Origin: Mesostigma viride
Lineage: Eukaryota; Streptophyta; Mesostigmatophyceae; Mesostigmatales; Mesostigmataceae
Direction of reading: 5' to 3'
Length of the DNA: 64,000 nucleotides
NCBI GenBank assembly: GCA_009746045.1
Contig: RPFO01000002.1
Coordinates: 960,240-1,024,239, forward strand
How positions within the stretch are numbered: the first letter of the stretch is position 1; every line of letters starts with the position of its first letter. Below, one piece after another: positions 22,792 to 35,164 of the stretch. The position numbers were made by a program, and so were the translations under genes. The notes under the pieces were generated by a model, which was not told the DNA's origin, searched no databases, and saw only the letters and a program-made list of their open reading frames with translations.

Positions 22792-25700
22792 CTCGCATCG
22801 CCCACTGCCATGCCATGTCGCCGAGGATGAAGACCCGGAACTTGATCATGATCTCCACACCATCGAGCATCCACACCATCGAGCACCACGGGGATCTCAT
22901 GCCCGGCCAGGTACTTGATGACCTCCAGCCACGCTGCTGCATTCTTGAGCAGGTTCGCTCGCTTGTCACCCCCGGGGGATTCTAGGTTGACTGACACCCA
23001 GTCTGGCCTCTGCCATAGGTCTGGGAATGCTGGGTCGACTGGGCGTATCGACATCGCTAGCATGTTCATCGTGCCGGCGCCTAAGCGGGTTCGATGACCA
23101 TCGCCGCCGCAGCCGATGTCCAGCTTAGCCCGTTTCGTGACCTTCATGTCCCGCCACACTGGTGAATCGGGGTTTTCCAGGAAAAGCCTCATCACCATCA
23201 ACTGCACACAGCACATGCGGGCGCGCAAGTCACAATTTATAACTCCAAGGCAGATTTAGGTAACCGTGACAGCACATACATGCTAGGACGATGTAAGGAA
23301 AATTCCAGTTAATGAACACGCGGGGGGAAAAAATGTGCAATTCAGATTGACACTAGCTTTCCACTGACCTGAGCTGAGTTGGTGGGGTGATTTTGCCAGC
23401 CGTAGACGCCTGTCTCGAAGTCCGGCATCGCGGTGACATCCTCAGCGATGTTCGTGCGATATAGTGGTACGATGCTGTCCACTCTCTCGGTCTGGTCCTT
23501 GCGGGCTTGTTGGATTAACTGCTCGCAGGGGACTACAGGCCCAAGGATTTTCTTGGCCCCGGCTGTGACCCTCACGGAGCATCCGCCTGGGATTGTATCG
23601 CGCAGCTTCACCCACAAGCGTGCGTCTCTCACGTCCCTGCTGTGCTTGGCTATGGCGCGCTCGTCAAACCTGCGCTTGTCGCGCGCGGGGAGGGACAAGA
23701 GGACCCCTTGAGATGACAACCTGGTCTCCCCCGTCCCGATGTGCTTCTTCAGGATCTCCTGGTCAGGCCACGCGACGGGTGCAGGGGGCCGCTTGTGCTG
23801 CAGCGTAGCGATGCGCGTTCTCATAATCCTCAGCATCGGCAGTGACTTTTTTGCCATGCCGATGCTAAAGGACATGAGGCTGTCCCGCGCACCCAGCAGA
23901 GCATCTCGCCTCGTTACCAAGGTCTTCTTGTTGCGCCTGTGGACCACATCAGCCAGTTCACCATCTGCATTCATGGTGAGACACCTGCGGGAGCGATCCA
24001 GCTCCCTCTGCAGCTCAAAAACTGGCCACTTCTCCATTTCCTTGAGCTTCTCCTTCTTGCGGTCCACCTCGGCGTCCAGCTGGGCGCACTCCGCCGTAAC
24101 CTCCTCCAGCTTCCTCTTCAGGGCTGCCCTCGGCTCCCGGGCATCCTCCTCTTGCAAGGTCTTGATCTCATCTTGCAGCTCCAGGTAGTCTTTGATGCTG
24201 GTGTTAAGCACGCCTTGTCTAAAGGCCAAGTCAGCCTGGAGCTGCGCGATGGATGCGAGGAGCTGTTGCTCTCTCGCTGCCCACTGTCCTCGCTCTTCCA
24301 ATAGAGCGCCATCTGCATCGGAGAGGGGCAGTAGGAACCCTTTCAATATTGCCCGAATCAAGTCTGGGATGCTTCCATCCATCCCAGCTGGCAGAGCATT
24401 TACAAATCCCAAATGGCGAGCGAGGCCCTTGAAGGCCATGACTTCACCATCGGTGAGGCCAGCTATTTCTATCTTATTGTGCTTGCCCGTATTGCTCAAA
24501 TGGTCTTCCAGCAGGACTTGGTGAACACGTAACGCTGCATGGAACAAGGTAGTGGTGGACACAAATCAATATGAGGGTTTCAGGGGACCGTAGTGGGTAG
24601 ATTTTTTTTGAGTGAGTAAAAATTCAGCTTTTATTTCATATCATTCCTATGTCAATTGGGAAGTCTCTGTGTTGATTGGAACCTGTAACTATAGCGACTA
24701 ATTGTTGATGACACCACTAGTTGAGGGTACTACCCCGCCCCCACCATACACCAATGGTGAGCTACAAATGCATGCACCAAGCAAGAAAAAATAAACCCAA
24801 GACTGCAAAAATATGAGAAACAAGACCCCCTATTATTAACAAAGGAATTTGCCATCATAACGAGCTGAAATTTTGCAGCAGTGCGGTTCAGCCCCCTCGG
24901 CCCTCGGCCAGTTTTGAATACAAGTACGTGGTGTTGATCATTTTACAATGTGATTGGTCTGATTTCACTAATTAAGAGGGAAAAAAGACGCGACTTTGGG
25001 AGAGAAACTGATTAACTATGAGGAATACTCATTCTTTTACTGAGCTGAATAGCCACAATGTTTCACCAAGGGGGCAGCTACATGGGAGTACGTGGTTTGC
25101 ATAAGAACGGTTTGCCCATTCTCCTAAATGATAATATTCGTCCTAAATAGCGTCGTTTTCTTTAGCTCACCACCGGTGCGTGGTTGGGGGTAACCCCCAA
25201 TAACCCCCAACAAAAAAGTACCCCCAACAAGTGCAGTGGGATAAATGCCCAACAAACATCATCTTCACGGTCCCCAAGCATTATTGGATATGCTTCAAAT
25301 GCATTACATTTATAAAAGGTATTTTTGGTGGGGTGCTAGGGATGTCCCCTCCCCTTCAGATGAATCGCAGAGTTCTAAGCAAAGAAACAATTCCAAAGCA
25401 AAGAACCAACTCCATTATTAACATACAGCTACCAATGCACTCGGTGCACTAAATTACATGCAAGAGGCCTACCTCCATTTGCTCAATTGCACAAGTAAAA
25501 CAGTCACGTCATTGCTAATATCCTAGGCACACAACTGCTCACAACACAAGACCGTTTTTCCCAATGCTGTGAGAATATATTATTTCAAAGCCTGTGAGAA
25601 TCTCAGCTGGGCTAGTGAATATCTGAAGGATGAGCTGTGAGGGAGAACGAGGAATGTAAACTGAAAAGGAAGTTTATGTTGGAACACAAGGTTTTTTCCA

Positions 25701-26510
25701 GTTCAGAACCAGTAATGGCTTCAATTGTAAATTAAAGCACGCCAGCAGTATCAAAATGCATGGAGCCACTTAAAGCTGTAAAGTCTTCAACCTAGAAGGA
25801 GGCCTAAAATGCATGGAAAGGATGTCCACGTGGGTTTGTTGCCATGTACGTACCTTCCACGAGGGTGGCCAACGTTGCCACTGGCTGTTGCCTTTGGGAG
25901 ATTTTATCAGGCATCTGCATGCAGCAAACGGGTACATTTTGCATTGCAGAAACGATTGCATACTACGCATGTTCATAGCGTCAGGCGAGTGCGGGACACA
26001 AGTTCACTGCGATAAATTGCGACGGCAGTGCAGGGCGCGTATACGAACGTGATGCACCAATACTGCGTGCACCGAGACGTGGCATCGCAGGCGTGGCAGT
26101 GCTGCACATTGTTTCTAAACGACAGTGCAGCACATTGCACCACGGCACGTGACTAATTAAACCAAAGCCTGGCCTTAAAGCCTAGAAAAAGCCGACACGG
26201 TGTTGCCTGCAAGGGGCAGCGCTTGTTGTGGCCGGCAAAGGAACTTGAAATGCCAGGAACTTGACAAAGATTAACCTGGCATGCGCCAGCAATCTTAAGC
26301 AGTCTAATCAGCATCCACGCTTCAACAAAAAAACCCACCTTATTTCGTCATTCGGAATGTCGTCGGCAGTTAGGTCGCGCCAGTTCCCGGGTCGCCTGGG
26401 CACTCGCAAGGCCTGCACACAGAGTAACTGCGCCGAAATGCACAGGTGCTTTACGACAAACTGCAGGAAACCAAAATTACCTTATAGCACCTTTTCCGAA
26501 GCTCGGGCAT
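22792..26510 (-). pseudogene. Split transposase-like gene, frameshifted (copy 2)
   Basis: Exons are shifted by 8185: 26510–26481, 26460–26339, 25914–25854, 24534–23369 and 23201–22792. The 16-bp tandem duplication that breaks the reading is present here too (from 22856), so the damage came before the duplication. Confidence 0.5.
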
Positions 26511-27188
26511 ACGGTCGCATCCCGCTGCGAGTTTTCAAAAGCAATATAATGCAACGTCCTGACCCTCGAGCCCGTTTTCCCAGTTTCTGCGCACCCATTG
26601 GACAAGAAATTCAAATTTCGCGGCGACCGGCGCAACGCCACAACACGCACGACTTAAAATCAGGTCTAAAACTTGCAAAACAATCATATTTCTCCCTACA
26701 TTTATCCTCCTCGACCACTCTGGCTGGCAGCCATGACCTCCAAGTGCCGTTCAACGTCCCTAACGTCTAAAACAACGTAATTTACGTTGCTATGCATCGT
26801 CCAGCCAAAAATACAGTACAGTAATGTCAACGATGCGGGTCAGACTGGGTCGACAGGGAGTCGTGCTTGAACTTCCCAAGTTTTATGGGGGAATCTCGCG
26901 AAACCTTAGAAACATTTTTGCCCAGCATTTGTGCGTGACAGTACGGTACGTGCGCTGGTTGGTCCTCTGACAGTTCCCTGTGCCAGGGCCAACCGGCTGC
27001 CCGTCAGTTGCCCCCGTTCAGAAAGTTTCGTCGAACTTTACTTCAGATTTGGAAATCATGAACGTGCGGTTGGAGTTTCGCGGGGGAACCCAAGTTCGCA
27101 AGTAATCCGCCAATGATGCGCTTCGAACACTTGCCCGCTAAAAATTCAACAGCCGCTCCGGCTGGCCACTTAAACGAAACTTGATCAC

Positions 27189-27255
27189 CCATCCAACCTG
27201 GAATATGTGCTACATGATCTCCCAACGGAGACATGTTATAATTTAATTTAATTTA
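27189..27255 (+). mobile_element. LINE-A 3' end
   Basis: GGAATATGTGCTACATGA, hairpin TCTCC-CAAC-GGAGA (27218–27231) and a (TTTAA)n-like tail. It matches the minus-strand RT element end at 45399–45480. The tandem transposon pair borders it directly. Confidence 0.7.
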
Positions 27256-27494
27256 ATTTTTAATAGCCCCCGTAGGGCAGCGTGCGGCTGCCTAGATAGA
27301 TGTTGTAGTTAGAATGTTGTTAGATAGATGTAGTATGTAGCCGTTGTAGATAGACTAGACCGGTAGGACTGTTTGCACCCATCCATCCATCTATCCATCG
27401 GGGTTAATGCTCCGTGACTCCCCAACGGGAGCACGAGTCTAATTAATTAATTAATTAATTAATTAATTAATTAATTAATTAATTAATTAATTAA
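27256..27494 (+). mobile_element. Retroelement-type 3' end with long (AATT)n run
   Basis: Contains TAGATAGATG-like simple repeats, ATCC repeats, the hairpin CTCCC-CAAC-GGGAG (27418–27431) and a pure AATT run at about 27441–27494. The run meets the minus-strand RT end at 27495 tail to tail. Confidence 0.6.
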
Positions 27495-27633
27495 TCTAGA
27501 AAATCCTAACTACTCTACTCAGTGCAAAGCGCCCCTTCCGCCTGGGGGGGGGGGGGCTTGCCAACTGGATCGAGCTGGCGTGTGGGCCTGCCGGACAATG
27601 GTCTGCCACCTCATTCTTGTTCTGCATTGCATA
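27495..27633 (-). pseudogene. LINE-A-type RT 3' end fragment
   Basis: The minus strand carries a diverged version of the RT C-terminus and UTR seen at 2819–2990 (Pro-rich end encoded opposite the G run at 27543–27555). It is cut by the TAAG tail of a LINE-B end. Confidence 0.6.
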
Positions 27634-27880
27634 AGTAAGTAAGCAAGTACTTGCGTGCCATGCGCAAAGGCATGCCACGGAGTACTATCTATGCTAATCT
27701 CACTAGAAAAATAATTACACAAAAGTTTAAACAAATATCGTCTGCATCATCCCCCAACCGTTAAGCACTAGATGGGGATGTAATCCTCATCCGAGCTGTC
27801 CTCTACTGTAATGGCAGACGAGGCGGTAGTGTAGGGGCTATCCTCAGGACCAATAATAACCTCCACCTGCGGACTCCCTG
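27634..27880 (-). pseudogene. LINE-B 3' end, first part
   Basis: Matches 6780–7025: a TAAG/CTTA tail at about 27632–27645, then the UTR and last RT codons. It is broken at about 27880 by the 8.55 kb transposon. The next LINE-B sequence (TCTACCCTGGCTAGCAACGG) resumes at 38166. Confidence 0.75.
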
Positions 27881-28559
27881 CCAGCCGTTAAGAATGTACT
27901 CCAGCACAAGTACATTTTGAGTTTTTCCAAGTTTCTTGTTTTTTGCTTGTTTCAAGTTCAGTTTTGCATAAATAGTGTCCCCATAGCCCCTGGATCTCAT
28001 CTGGAGGTAGTTGAACTAGTATATGCTACAATATACTAGGTTGTACTATTTTCTACTACATTTATACTATAATGTACTAAATTGAACTACATTTGAACTA
28101 AATGTAACTGTGATTGATGCCCCTGTAACGTCTCCCAATGCTCAATAACAGGTCTGGCCACCATTGGTGACCTCCTAGAGCCATTTCACAGCTGCATTTC
28201 GTGGATCACCGCACAAAAAAAAAATGTTTTACTTAGCCTTATCAACATGGGAATGAGGGCTTTGGTGTGCAAACATGCATGTGTGCTAAAAATTGGACAT
28301 TCTGACACTGCGCGAGAGTCTGGTAATACTTAAGCACTTCAGGTCATGATCGAAGTATAGAATGAACTGATGCAAGCAATCAAGCATTATGCAAGGAATG
28401 GAATGCTGCAATGAATTTTAGCAGTAATACTTGCAACTAGGGAACACACGATAAAGTCACGAATCTGACATGCATTGTGCCGTCATGGCACATGCATGAA
28501 CATGTACACGAACAGAGGATCACGCGGACGCCCACGTGCACGCGCATGGCAATCCCGAT

Positions 28560-30482
28560 GCCCCCCCCCCCCACACACACACACAAGCCCCAACTCCAAA
28601 CATTGCACCAATGACCCACCCACCCAAACCCAACCCCAGCCCCCCTGACCCCCCAACGCCCATGCACACGCCCATGCCCCCGCCCCCGCCCCGCCCCGCC
28701 CCCGCCCCCGCCCCGCCCCCGCCCCCGCCCCCGCCCCCGCCCCCGCCCCGCCCCCGCCCCGCCCCCGCCCGCCCCGCCCCGCCCCGCCCCCGCCCCGCCC
28801 CCGCCCCCGCCCCCGCCCCCGCCCCCGCCCCGCCCCCGCCCATGCCCATGCCCCTGCCCCCGCACCCGCCCATTCTCACCCACGCCCACGCCCACGCCCA
28901 CGCCCACACCCACGCCCATGCCCACGCCCACGCCCACGCCCACGCCCACGCCCACGCCCACGCCCACGCCCACGCCCACGCCCACGCCCACGCCCACGCC
29001 CACGCCCACGCCCACGCCCACGCCCACGCCCACGCCCACGCCCACGCCCACGCCCACGCCCACGCCCACGCCCACGCCCACGCCCACGCCCACGCCCACG
29101 CCCACCCTAGCCTCACCCCTACTCCAAGCCACAATTATACCCAAAGCCACAGCCAGAAGTAGAGCGCAGCTGCAACAATAGCAGACGTAGCTGAGACACA
29201 CACCTACCCACGCCAACGCCCACGCCCACGCTCACGCCCACGCCCACGCCCACGCCCACGCCCACGCCCACGCCCACGCCCACGCCCACGCCCACGCCCA
29301 CGCCCACGCCCACGCCCACGCCCACGCCCACGCCCACGCCCACGCCCACGCCCACGCCCACGCCCACGCCCACGCCCACGCCCACGCTCACGCCCACGCC
29401 CACGCCCACTCCAACGCCCACTCCCACGCCCACGCCCACGCGCACGCGCACGCCCACGCCCACGCCCACGCCCATGCCCACGCCCACGCCCACGCCCACG
29501 CCCACGCCCACGCCCACGCCCACGCCCACGCCCACGCCCACGCCCACGCCCACGCCCACGCCCACGCCCACGCCCACGCCCACGCCCACGCCCACGCCCA
29601 CGCCCACGCCCACGCCCACACCCACACCCACGCCCACGCCCACGCCCACGCCCACGCCCACGCCCACGCCCACACCCACGCCCACGCCCACGCCCACACC
29701 CACACCCACACCCACGCCCACGCCCACGCCCACGCCCACGCCCACGCCCACGCCCACGCCCACGCCCACGCCTACGCCCACGCCCACGCCCACGCCCACG
29801 CCCACGCCCATGCCACGCCCACGCCCACGCCCACGCCCACGCCCACGCCCACGCCCACGCCCACGCCCACGCCCACGCCCACGCCCACGCCCACGCCCAC
29901 GCCCACACCCACGCCCACGCCCACGCCCACGCCCACGCCCACGCCCACGCCCGCGCCCATGCCCACGCTCACGCCCACGCCCACGCCCACGCCCGCGCCT
30001 GCGCCCACCCTAGCCTCACCCCTACTCCAAGCCACAAATGCACCGTAAGCCACAGCCAGAAGTACAGCACAGCAGCGACAATTGCAGACTTAGCCCAGAC
30101 ACACACCTACCCACGTCAATGCCCCTGCCCAGAGACTCGCGGCCTCATCCCACCCCCTGCACGAACAGTTCCCAAACAAAAGAAAAGGCAAACAAAAGGA
30201 ACAAGAGTAGCAAGCTGCATTGCGAGCACATATGCCAGTTCTGGTGCACATGCCAGGCCGAAAGCAACTCATGATTGCCCCTGCCCCTGCCCCTGCCCCT
30301 ACCCCTGCCCCTGCCCCTGCCCCTGCCCCTGCCCCTGCCCCTGCCCCTGCCCCTGCCCCTGCCCCTGCCCCTGCCCCTGCCCCTGCCCCTGCCCCTGCCC
30401 CTGCCCCTGCCCCTGCCCCTGCCCCTGCCCCTGCCCCTGCCCCTGCCCCTGCCCCTGCCCCTGCCCCTGCCCTGCCCCTGCC
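28560..30482. repeat. Hexanucleotide arrays: (CCCCCG)n, (CCCACG)n, (CCCCTG)n
   Basis: 28676–28850 is CCCCCG/CCCCG-like. 28876–29104 and 29211–30008 are nearly pure CCCACG. 30270–30482 is CCCCTG. The two CCCACG arrays are each followed by a related spacer of about 110 bp beginning CTAGCCTCACCCCTACTCCA (29106 and 30010), so array plus spacer is duplicated. The complementary strand (GGGCGT)n and (GGGGCA)n can form G-quadruplexes. Open readings here (VG, TP, AW, RG repeats) are repeat artefacts. Confidence 0.95.
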
Positions 30483-31692
30483 ATCACCATTCTAACCACC
30501 ACACATTACGAAAAGCAAGAAGAAATTATAATAATAATAATAAGAAATTATAAGAAGAAGAAATAATAATAATAAACAAGCACAAAGTTGACTGCACATG
30601 CGACTGTACCAGTAGGCACGTAGCAAATTTTAGCTGCAGCTTCAATTTCAACTTCATTGCAATTGCAAGTGTGACTGCATGTCTAATTGCACTACCAATG
30701 CCTAATGCCCACTGCATGTGCCCAGTGCGAATGCAATTCAAAAGCAACATGCAATCGAAATTACAGCTGAAGCCGGCTATTAACAAAGATATTTAAAGCA
30801 GTTGTTAACTACAGAGACCCAATGAAAATGCAAATGCAATGAAAAAGCAACAGAAGTTGAAGCCACTGCCACTCTACCTGCCGACAGTAACACCACCGCC
30901 AGCACCCACTCATATCCCAACGACAAGGAAATAGAATTGCCCAAAGCCAGACATACATTGGGACGCATAAGCAAACGGCAACGCAAGCGCACATGCAAAT
31001 GTATACGCAAAGGCAAAGGCAAAGGCAAAGGCAAACAAAGCAAACGCAAACGCAAACGCAAACGCAAGCTTGTCATGTACCTACGCTTAACTGCAAACGC
31101 AAACTGTGCACGAAGCAAAAAGATTGGATGGCCAAGATCATGGCAAATACGAGGGCCGAAAACAATCCAACTTCATCTAAATGTCCGAAATCCTCACGAC
31201 GTTTCGATGCGCGCTTGAATGTCGAAGGCCTGCGCCGATTATCGATCATAAGTCGAATGTGTAATTGTCGGCTTATGAGAACTGCTTTGCGACAGTATCA
31301 CGTCAGGCCGTTCCTGTGCAGCCATTTTCCCTGTGCAGCGGGTGGACAACGTTCACTTTCCGCATTATTCATGGCTATCGAAGTTAATTCTTACCGACCC
31401 CGGCTGCCATGGCCACTGGCCACGCATATCAAGTTCAGGTATTCCCGACCTGTAGCGCAGCAGATTTCTGTTGGAAGGCATCCTAAGCATCGTGATAAAA
31501 GAAATCCGAACAATAGACATTCATGCTGCATCTAAGGACATTATGGCATTTGTATATACTGCAAGTACATGTATCGACATTGCCGTGATTGCTAACCCCG
31601 ACTCACCATGAACAGGAACTTTCCCTCTGCCTCCATGAAATGTACTTCGTGAAATGTACTGTAATACATATGATGTACTACGATGATAATCA
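30483..31692. repeat. Decayed 6-bp-periodic sequence; no gene seen
   Basis: AAT repeats (30527–30575) are followed by GCAATT/GCAAGT-type hexamers. Clear arrays of AAAGGC and AACGCA lie at 31010–31068. The interval looks like older, mutated hexamer arrays grading into unique sequence. No ORF has recognisable features. Confidence 0.6.
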
Positions 31693-32307
31693 TCCCAGCA
31701 AAGCCATAGTACACCTTCCGTTTCGACCGCCATGTCGGCCACTAGTCCGGATAGCTCAATGTGCACCTGACCTTGACACTAATCGCACAAACAGCCACAA
31801 TTTTGCAAGCAAGAAGACATGGCTACCTCGGCATTTCATGAAATGTACTTCGTGAAATGCATTTCGTGAAATGTACTAAGGAACGTGATTGGCCGGCGTT
31901 CGCTCGCCAAATCTCGCAAAATGTACTAAGGCACGTGATTGGTCCCGCAAAATGTACTAAGGAACGTGATTGGCCGGCGAAGATTCTGTTTGCTGCAATT
32001 AAAATTCCCTACAGAATCTTCGCCGGCCAATCACGTTCCTTAGTACATTTTGCGGGACCAATCACGTGCCTTAGTACATTTTGCGAGATTTGGCGAGCGA
32101 ACGCCGGCCAATCACGTTCCTTAGTACATTTCACGAAATGCATTTCACGAAGTACATTTCATGAAATGCCGAGGTAGCCATGTCTTCTTGCTTGCAAAAT
32201 TGTGGCTGTTTGTGCGATTAGTGTCAAGGTCAGGTGCACATTGAGCTATCCGGACTAGTGGCCGACATGGCGGTCGAAACGGAAGGTGTGCTATGGCTTT
32301 GCTGGGA
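31693..32307. repeat. Large palindrome, 297-bp arms, 21-bp loop
   Basis: 31693–31989 is repeated in reverse at 32011–32307 with few mismatches; the loop is 31990–32010. Each arm contains the start of the same reading (MHIELSGLVADMAVETEGVL), at 31766 on the minus strand and 32234 on the plus strand. It also carries short ATGTACTAAGGAACGTGATTGG-like repeats. It appears to be an inverted duplication of the 5' end of the gene to its right. Confidence 0.9.
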
Positions 32308-32887
32308 CATAATCGTGGCTATCTGCTTCCTGGCTTTCGCTATCATGGTGATGGGACACCATGGGAAGCGCAAGTTCGCAGCCATAGTGCTAAGCGGCAG
32401 CACCCATGCCGGCAGCCTAGTGACCGACGAGACGTTCGACTGTAAGTGCGGCCACGAGTGCATGAAGCCCATTAGAATATCACATCTCCAGGCATTGCGA
32501 AGCGCCTGGTTTTCGCCCGGGCGGAAGCAAGAGGACAGGAAGGCGGCGATAAAGCAGCAGCTGCACCAGGGGGGGTACGACGCCATAACCACGATGTCGT
32601 CATCTACTCGTCACAAGTTCGTTCATGGCGCTGGTTTTCGGTTCGTTCTCGACGGGGGAGTCAAGGATATGAACATAGGGTTTGTGACCCCTTTTCACTT
32701 TCGCGTTTCACTTTCGAGGCGGCCTTCAGGCACTGCCTGAAAATTAGCAACCACGTTTGGAACTCTTCGGACCACCTGTGAAACTAATCACATTTGATGA
32801 TGTGCTGGCGGGCCTGGGCATCGCATTTGAGCATTACTTCGAGCAGGGCTCAACAAGCTCGATTCGCCAACTCAACCCGAAGAAGCC
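32234..32887 (+). pseudogene. Degraded transposase-like N-terminal region
   Basis: The first reading (32234–32740) has a hydrophobic segment (IIVAICFLAFAIMVM) and then CKCGHEC, a possible zinc-binding cluster. An Arg-rich helix follows, and then HKFVHGAGFRFVLDG. After about 32700 the sense moves to another frame (FEAAFRHCLKISNHVWNS) and then another (KLITFDDVLAGLGIAFEHYF, stop near 32891). A Cys cluster, an Arg-rich helix and a short aromatic motif also begin some eukaryotic DDE transposases, so I infer a transposase relic of the 8.55 kb element. The evidence is weak. The 5' end lies in the palindrome. Confidence 0.35.
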
Positions 32888-33168
32888 CTAAGCTGCGGTA
32901 AGACATATATTTGTGTGGATGGCTCTTGATATCATGCTGAATTTCTAGTCTTCTCTAGGTGGACAGTTCATGTGCAGCCATACAGGTCATCCATGTGTGT
33001 TTTAACCATGTTGCATGTGCCACAGATATTATGAGCAGTATTTACTAAGTGTGCTGGAGTCGTTGTTGCATGCTTGTTGTATTTCACAGTTCACGCCTGC
33101 ATGAACGCATCGTTGATACTAATGATTATTCATATTGCATGACTGTTCTATTGGGGACGCCGCGCTTG

Positions 33169-35164
33169 ATGTCACAACGTGGCCGAAAGGGTGCATCCAC
33201 CGCTGACGGCCGGTGGGTGAAATCGATGGACGCATTTCCGAAGAAGCCAGCCGCGGGCCACACCCATGGCGCGGGCGGGGGCGCGGGCGGGGGCGGGGGC
33301 GGGGGAGAAGGCGCGGGTGCGGGCGCGGGCGCCACCCAAGACGCGGGCGCGGGCGCGGGCCCGGGCGGGGGCGGGGGCGGGGGCGCAGGCGCCGGCGCGG
33401 GTGCGGGCGCGGGCGCCACCCAAGGCGCGCGCGCGGGCGCGGGCGGGGGTGGGGGCGCAGGCGCCGGCGCGGGTGCGGGCGCGGGCGCCACCGCCGACTT
33501 GGATGATGAGCCAGCAACCGAAGCCGAGAGGGAGAGGCACCGCTCTTCGAAGGTGTTCGATCTCGAAGTGTTTTGGGGCCCGGATATGACCGTGTATGTC
33601 CGCTGGCGCCTAGCCGCATCGGAGACGTTGGTAAATGCACCGGTGAACAAGTGGCAGCCCACAGGGCCTAATGGCGAGGCTTGTGACGGGGTCACGCCCA
33701 TTGGGTACACCCCGCAGGGAGATCCTGTCTATGGGTGCCTCCTCATAGAGCGTGGCAAGGCCCCCAAAGGAAGTCCTGGTCTAGTGCCGCTTTTTGAATG
33801 GGACGAGGGCGGTGCCAGGAGATGTACCTGCGCTAGCCTTCACAGCCTTTTTCCTGACATCGTCGCCGCTGAGAAGCAGCAGTTGCTGGACGGATGGATT
33901 GAGCAGGTGCCAAAGTCCGTGGAGGATGTGCGTGCCAACAACGAGAATCTGTTCGACATCATGGAGCAAAAGCTCAAAGAGAAGCGTGAACTGCAAGCGA
34001 ACAAGGCGGTACCCTTACCGCTGCGATCTGCAGGCGACCAGTCGGTTGCGCGGGCAACACGAGCACTGAGGCTGCCCATAAAACAAGTAATCTCACACGT
34101 CGCTTGCCCTGCCCGCGAGATTCAAGCGCAGATCAACCGCGCATGTGCGCCCGCTGCGCGAGGGAGCACATCAACGGCAACGCCCGCTTTGCGCACACTG
34201 ATTTCCGGCAGGCACACCTTCAAGGTGAATGGAAGCCTCATACGACGCAGCGACCTACTCGTTGTTAAGCGGCCAGCCGTCACCTGCGGGCAGGGAATGC
34301 CGTGGGCACCACACATGCTGGTGAAGGTCCTTGATCTGGAAGGCGATCGCACGGAGCGTGACAGCATTGTCGCCTCTCCTTACTACGCACCGTCGTGGAC
34401 GGGCCAGTTTTCTAGAGTGACATTAGGTGGCGGCAGCGCAGGGATGACGGTCCCCATTTCTGATGTACACCTGCAGCACTGGACAGTGGGCGGTACGGCA
34501 GAGGTGCACCAGCCTGAGCTGATCAGTACCGGCAAACTGTCAGCTGCCACGGTGGCGGCGTTGAAAGAGCACCCGCAGATTGACTTTGAGCATTACAAGA
34601 CTGCCACCGCCGCCAGGGCAGCAGCAAAGGATGACTGCAATGCCTACTTTGCCGAGCATGGAGCACGTGCGCTTATCGGGATGCGCCTGTGTGCCCTGTT
34701 TCCGGGGATAGCGAGGAAGAGGGAGCGCTTCCATGGCTGGGTCACTAAGGTTCAGGAAAGGGGAGGTCACCTGCTCATCAAGGCGATGTGGGCTGATGGG
34801 CAGTATGAGGACTATCATGCCCTGGCGGAGGTGACGCAGTTCGTGTGCGGCTGCCCACACCCAGTCGAGGCATTTGGCCGCGCTCGCTTCTTTCCACAGG
34901 AGCTAGGCTGGCACCGTGAACGCAGGTGATGGCACCCACATAGACGATGCCGTCCCTGCTGTGCACAGTGACAGTGAAGGCGGGGAGGAGGAGGAAGAGG
35001 GAGAGAAAGAGGGGGAGAAAGAGGGGGAGGAGGAGGGGGAGGAGGAGGGAGAGGGGGAGGGAGAGGGGGAGGGAGAATGGGAGGGGGAGGGGAGGAGGAA
35101 GAGGGAGAGGGAGAGGAGAGGAGAGGAGGATGCGGAATGGGAGCCGGGGATGACTGGTAGATGA
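33169..35164 (+). CDS. Unknown transposon-borne protein with Gly/Ala tract and acidic tail (about 650 aa)
   Basis: I do not recognise the family. I start at the ATG at 33169 (MSQRGRKGASTADGRWVKSM); the frame is open upstream to 33049. Residues about 35–108 are Gly/Ala repeats broken by ATQDAG and ATQGAR, coded by GGGCGC-type hexamers. The body has a charged coiled segment (VEDVRANNENLFDIMEQKLK). A β-rich region follows (LVVKRPAVTCGQGMPWAPHM…TVPISDVHLQHW). The last folded part, RFHGWVTKVQERGGHLLIKA…WADGQYEDYHAL, has the look of a small Tudor/chromo-like barrel, as a guess. The frame stops at 34929, but a 43-nt GT–AG intron (34926–34968) would join it to SDSEGGEEEEEGEKEG and an acidic tail ending at 35164. 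It probably serves the transposon. Confidence 0.5.

Larger units (their letters stand above)
19007..27188. mobile_element. 8.2 kb DNA transposon, copy 2 of a tandem pair
   Basis: Head-to-tail repeat of 10805–19003, offset 8202 bp before the minisatellite and 8185 bp after it. I saw no difference outside the array except one added G near 22741 (a G run differing from 14556). It ends in GAAACTTGATCAC at 27188 and then enters a LINE-A 3' end. Confidence 0.85.

Noticed and set aside
27441-27494. Possible telomere repeat (AATT)n
   Set aside because: It is internal, follows the retroelement hairpin, and the same tails occur at many elements.
28437-30553. Long readings of Val-Gly, Ala-Trp, Pro-Thr, Arg-Gly and Pro-Leu repeats
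   Set aside because: Direct translation of CCCACG and CCCCTG hexamers. Several frames are open at once, with no flanking coding sequence.
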